Positions 61,535 through 64,000 of a stretch of 64,000 nucleotides of DNA are shown here, piece after piece. Position numbers and translations under genes: made by a program. This DNA comes from Saprospiraceae bacterium (GTDB lineage: Bacteria; Bacteroidota; Bacteroidia; Chitinophagales; Saprospiraceae), in NCBI GenBank assembly GCA_013360405.1, contig JABWBR010000034.1, forward strand, positions 1 through 64,000, given 5' to 3'. Below the pieces are notes generated by a model that was given only the letters and a program-made list of their open reading frames with translations, was not told the DNA's origin and did no database searches. How positions within the stretch are numbered: the stretch's first letter is position 1; every line of letters starts with the position of its first letter.

Positions 61535-64000
61535 TTAGCGAACGATCAATTTTGCACCCGAAACGAGTTGCTGGTTTTGGTATAAAACGACAATATAATA
61601 ACCCGGCGGCAGGCCGGGGTTGTAGAGCGTAAAAGGCAGGTTGGCGTTTTGGCTGTGCCAGCGGCAGCGGCCGTTGAGGTCGAACAGGCGCAATTCTCCG
61701 GAAGTAACAGCCCCGTCGCTCCAGTCTATCTGCGCTTTTTTGCCCATAGGATTGGGGTAAATGTGCAAACCGGGGCGCCCGGCCGTATGTGCCGGTTCGT
61801 CGGTCGTATTTACCAGCCATTCGATACCCACCGTATGGCTTACGGTATTGGTGATAACCGGTGCATTGAAGTCGAAATAAATGCCTGCCCGGTTGTTGAT
61901 GCTAGCGCCGATGGGGGTATTGTCTTTTAGCTTTACGCTAAATTTTACGAAGCCGTTAGACCCCGCCTCGTTGACGCTGCTGTCGGGCAGGGCGATGGGG
62001 TCGAATACGATTTTGAGGGTGTTGTCGTTGACGATTTTCCAGGTGTAGTCGTGGCTGGCAACGCCCATTCGCAGGGTTTCGGGGTCGAGCCAGGGCGACA
62101 GGGTATCCCTGATCACCACCCGGAAGGCCGTGTCGGTACCCACGTTTTGGAATTGGATGAGGTAGTCGATGGTTGTGCCGGTGGCGATCCGGCGGTCTTC
62201 GCCGTAACCTTGAGGGAGCGCGCTTTTGGCGTTTGGGTCGTAGGAGCCGATATTTTGACGGCATTCGATGTCGAAATTGGGGGCGGAGTCGCCGTAGGGG
62301 AATTGCAGGGCAAAACCCGTAGAAAACGGCGGCGCGCCGCAGCCTTCTATCACCACGATGGCCGGCTCGTCGTCGGGGTGGTTGGGGGTTTGGTCAACCA
62401 GTACGATCAGGGTAGCGCCTTCGGGGTAAAACACCAGGGTGGTATCCTGGCCGCTGAGCAACTGGATTTCGCCGGTGCGCAGCATGATCTGGTCTTCAAT
62501 GACCAAATATTGACTGGCCACCGACATATCGCCGGCGCCGGTATTGCTGATGGCTACCATTACGGAGTCGCCCAGGCAAACCCCCGCCATCTGGAGGTCG
62601 GCGCCGTCCCACGCTGCGGGCGGCGGCGTACACACGGTATCGGGCAAAATGCGGGTTTCGAGGCAGTGGGTTTGGCCCAGCATAGTGCTGTCGCAATCGA
62701 GGTGTATTTGCAGGGTCATCTGCCGGCATTCGAACACATCGAGCGAGTCGAAGGCGAAAAGCAGGGTGTCACCCGATTGGGCGGTGAGGGGGAGGCTGCT
62801 GCCTGCGTAGCTGAAATAGGGATCGAGCACGACCTGCACCGTGCCGTCGGAAGCTACCGTGCCGGTATTGCAATAGCGGATGGCATAGTTGTTGTCGAAG
62901 CATCGGCGCAGGAACGGGGTGGCGGCTTCGACCTCCCAAGCCGGGCAATCGACGAGGGCCTGCAGGCCGAAATCTACCGTCAGGCTGTCGTCGTGTTCGG
63001 GCAGGTAGATGGCTATGTCGTTGGTGCATGTTTGCCAAAGGTTATTAGGCGGCAATACGCTGATCAGATAAAGGCCTGTATCGAGGAACAGGTTATAATG
63101 GCCATCTATATCAGTGACCGTGTAGGCTACCGGCCCGCCCTGCTGCGGCTCAGCTTTAACGATAATGCCGGCCGACAACATGGGTTCGCCGGGATCGGCC
63201 ATGCAATCGGCATTTTGATCGCGGTAGACCTGGCCGCTGACGGAGGCAGTGTACAAGCGAGCCAGGGAATCTGTGCGGATGAGCATGGCATCCCTTTCGC
63301 CATTATGATAGGCACTTCCAAATAATAGATAACTATCGGGAAGTACATAAAGCCCCTCAGAAATGTCGACACCTAATAAACCGTAATTTATAGCAGAGGA
63401 CAATTGCCCACTGGGATGGGTTACGAATAATTTTATGCTGTAGTCAGGTTGAGTATTATCAATGTAGTTTACCAATGAGAGGATATTATCATTTTCATCA
63501 ATTGCGATATCCGTGGGCAAGCTTCCAACTGAGGCAGTTAAATTTTGTAACCACAACAATTGACCCTCCGGATTAATTTTGGCAACCTGAACCAGGCCGC
63601 CATTCCAGTTTATCAGTACAACAGCTAAATTGCCATCTTGAGTCAGTGCTAATTTGTAAGTCAGTTCTTCGCCTCCAAGGTCAATTTCCTTTTCCAATAA
63701 CAATTCGCCACTTATGCTAAATTGCATAAGCAATAAATTATTTGTCTCACTGGTATCGGAAGAACGATAGCCCAAAGCCCATAAACTGCTGTCGGAACCA
63801 AAGGCAATGTCGGTAAAAGTGTCATAATTAGGATTGTCGCTATCGTACTCCCATAATATATTGCCTACTGAATCCGTCACCAATAGAAAGGCGTCGTGAT
63901 ACATGTTATCCGGGTTGACCTGGCCACCTGCTATTCCGATATTATTGTCCAGGCATGCCATTGAAACTCCTGTATGAGAATCGCCGGTAAGTATTGACGT
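61535..64000 (-). CDS. T9SS type A secreted protein, N-terminus outside the window
   Basis: At least 821 residues are visible, and the frame stays open to base 64000, so the start is off the window. The visible N-terminal part reads as beta-propeller-like repeats (SILTGDSHTGVSMACLDN, GQVNPDNMYHDAFLLVTD, LWALGYRSSDTSE). It is followed by an SdrD B-like domain (SVSGQVYRDQNADCMADPGE) and a DUF7619-like block (SYDPNAKSALPQGYGE, IDYLIQFQNVGTDTAFRVVI). It ends with a type A T9SS sorting domain (LHIYPNPMGKK, LFDLNGR, GYYIVVLYQNQQLVSGAKLI). It precedes the type B protein gene by 17 bp. Function is probably extracellular binding or a surface-anchored repeat protein. Confidence 0.88.
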   Translation of the reverse strand, partial: TSILTGDSHTGVSMACLDNNIGIAGGQVNPDNMYHDAFLLVTDSVGNILWEYDSDNPNYDTFTDIAFGSDSSLWALGYRSSDTSETNNLLLMQFSISGELLLEKEIDLGGEELTYKLALTQDGNLAVVLINWNGGLVQVAKINPEGQLLWLQNLTASVGSLPTDIAIDENDNILSLVNYIDNTQPDYSIKLFVTHPSGQLSSAINYGLLGVDISEGLYVLPDSYLLFGSAYHNGERDAMLIRTDSLARLYTASVSGQVYRDQNADCMADPGEPMLSAGIIVKAEPQQGGPVAYTVTDIDGHYNLFLDTGLYLISVLPPNNLWQTCTNDIAIYLPEHDDSLTVDFGLQALVDCPAWEVEAATPFLRRCFDNNYAIRYCNTGTVASDGTVQVVLDPYFSYAGSSLPLTAQSGDTLLFAFDSLDVFECRQMTLQIHLDCDSTMLGQTHCLETRILPDTVCTPPPAAWDGADLQMAGVCLGDSVMVAISNTGAGDMSVASQYLVIEDQIMLRTGEIQLLSGQDTTLVFYPEGATLIVLVDQTPNHPDDEPAIVVIEGCGAPPFSTGFALQFPYGDSAPNFDIECRQNIGSYDPNAKSALPQGYGEDRRIATGTTIDYLIQFQNVGTDTAFRVVIRDTLSPWLDPETLRMGVASHDYTWKIVNDNTLKIVFDPIALPDSSVNEAGSNGFVKFSVKLKDNTPIGASINNRAGIYFDFNAPVITNTVSHTVGIEWLVNTTDEPAHTAGRPGLHIYPNPMGKKAQIDWSDGAVTSGELRLFDLNGRCRWHSQNANLPFTLYNPGLPPGYYIVVLYQNQQLVSGAKLIVR

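Noticed and set aside
62051-63325. Long plus-strand open frame opposite the T9SS type A gene
   Set aside because: The minus-strand frame has a clear sorting domain and DUF7619-like block. The plus-strand frame has no family feature.

Overview
The window is from a Bacteroidota genome, most likely a Saprospiria-type organism. The evidence is several very large secreted proteins ending in gliding-motility-associated (T9SS type B) or type A sorting domains, promoters of the Bacteroidota form TTG-N20-TAnnTTTG, weak or absent Shine-Dalgarno sites, and families such as DUF3347, HYC_CC_PP and DUF420. No tRNA, rRNA, transposase or integrase gene was seen. The genus assignment is inference.

Layout. 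0.2-1.4 kb: an SCO-like/DUF420 respiratory pair. 1.6-17.9 kb: three co-directional minus-strand genes for giant surface or secreted proteins (2334, 2144 and 789 residues). 18.2-19.1 kb: a lone Abi_2-family gene. 19.6-27.6 kb: a six-gene copper/silver efflux operon (HYC_CC_PP protein, DUF3347 lipoprotein, CusA, TolC-type channel, two adaptors). 27.9-28.5 kb: a GNAT acetyltransferase.

28.6-51.6 kb is a defence island built of short cassettes: a DUF433/DUF5615 toxin-antitoxin-like pair, a DUF6932 nucleotidyltransferase-like protein with a small partner, and a YhcG-type PDDEXK nuclease. These are followed by a compact 14-15 kb operon (33.3-48.3 kb) and then by a MntA/HepT pair and a DUF4143 ATPase. 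Recurrent composite intergenic repeats separate the cassettes. The large operon holds a membrane protein, a DEAH helicase with C-terminal DUF3883, a Septu-like AAA ATPase plus HNH nuclease, a DUF1156 DNA methyltransferase, an AAA_14/DUF4143 ATPase, a DUF499 ATPase with a HEPN-like N-terminus, and an orphan gene. It is the most interesting part of the window: it looks like a helicase-methylase-DUF499 anti-phage system with a Septu-like two-gene module nested inside it. A dispersed intergenic repeat sits at the start codon of the methylase and again, in frame, inside its coding sequence.

51.6-58.7 kb: housekeeping and core genes (YhhN-type membrane protein, a small membrane protein, topA, DUF3467 protein, GNAT, typA). 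58.8-64 kb: two more T9SS cargo proteins; the upstream one runs off the right edge.

Intergenic DNA is rich in small dispersed repeats: octamer and heptamer tandem arrays, palindromes, and 'CCGACAAC'-type strings. Functions below come from motif reading and remembered family features; no database search was run.
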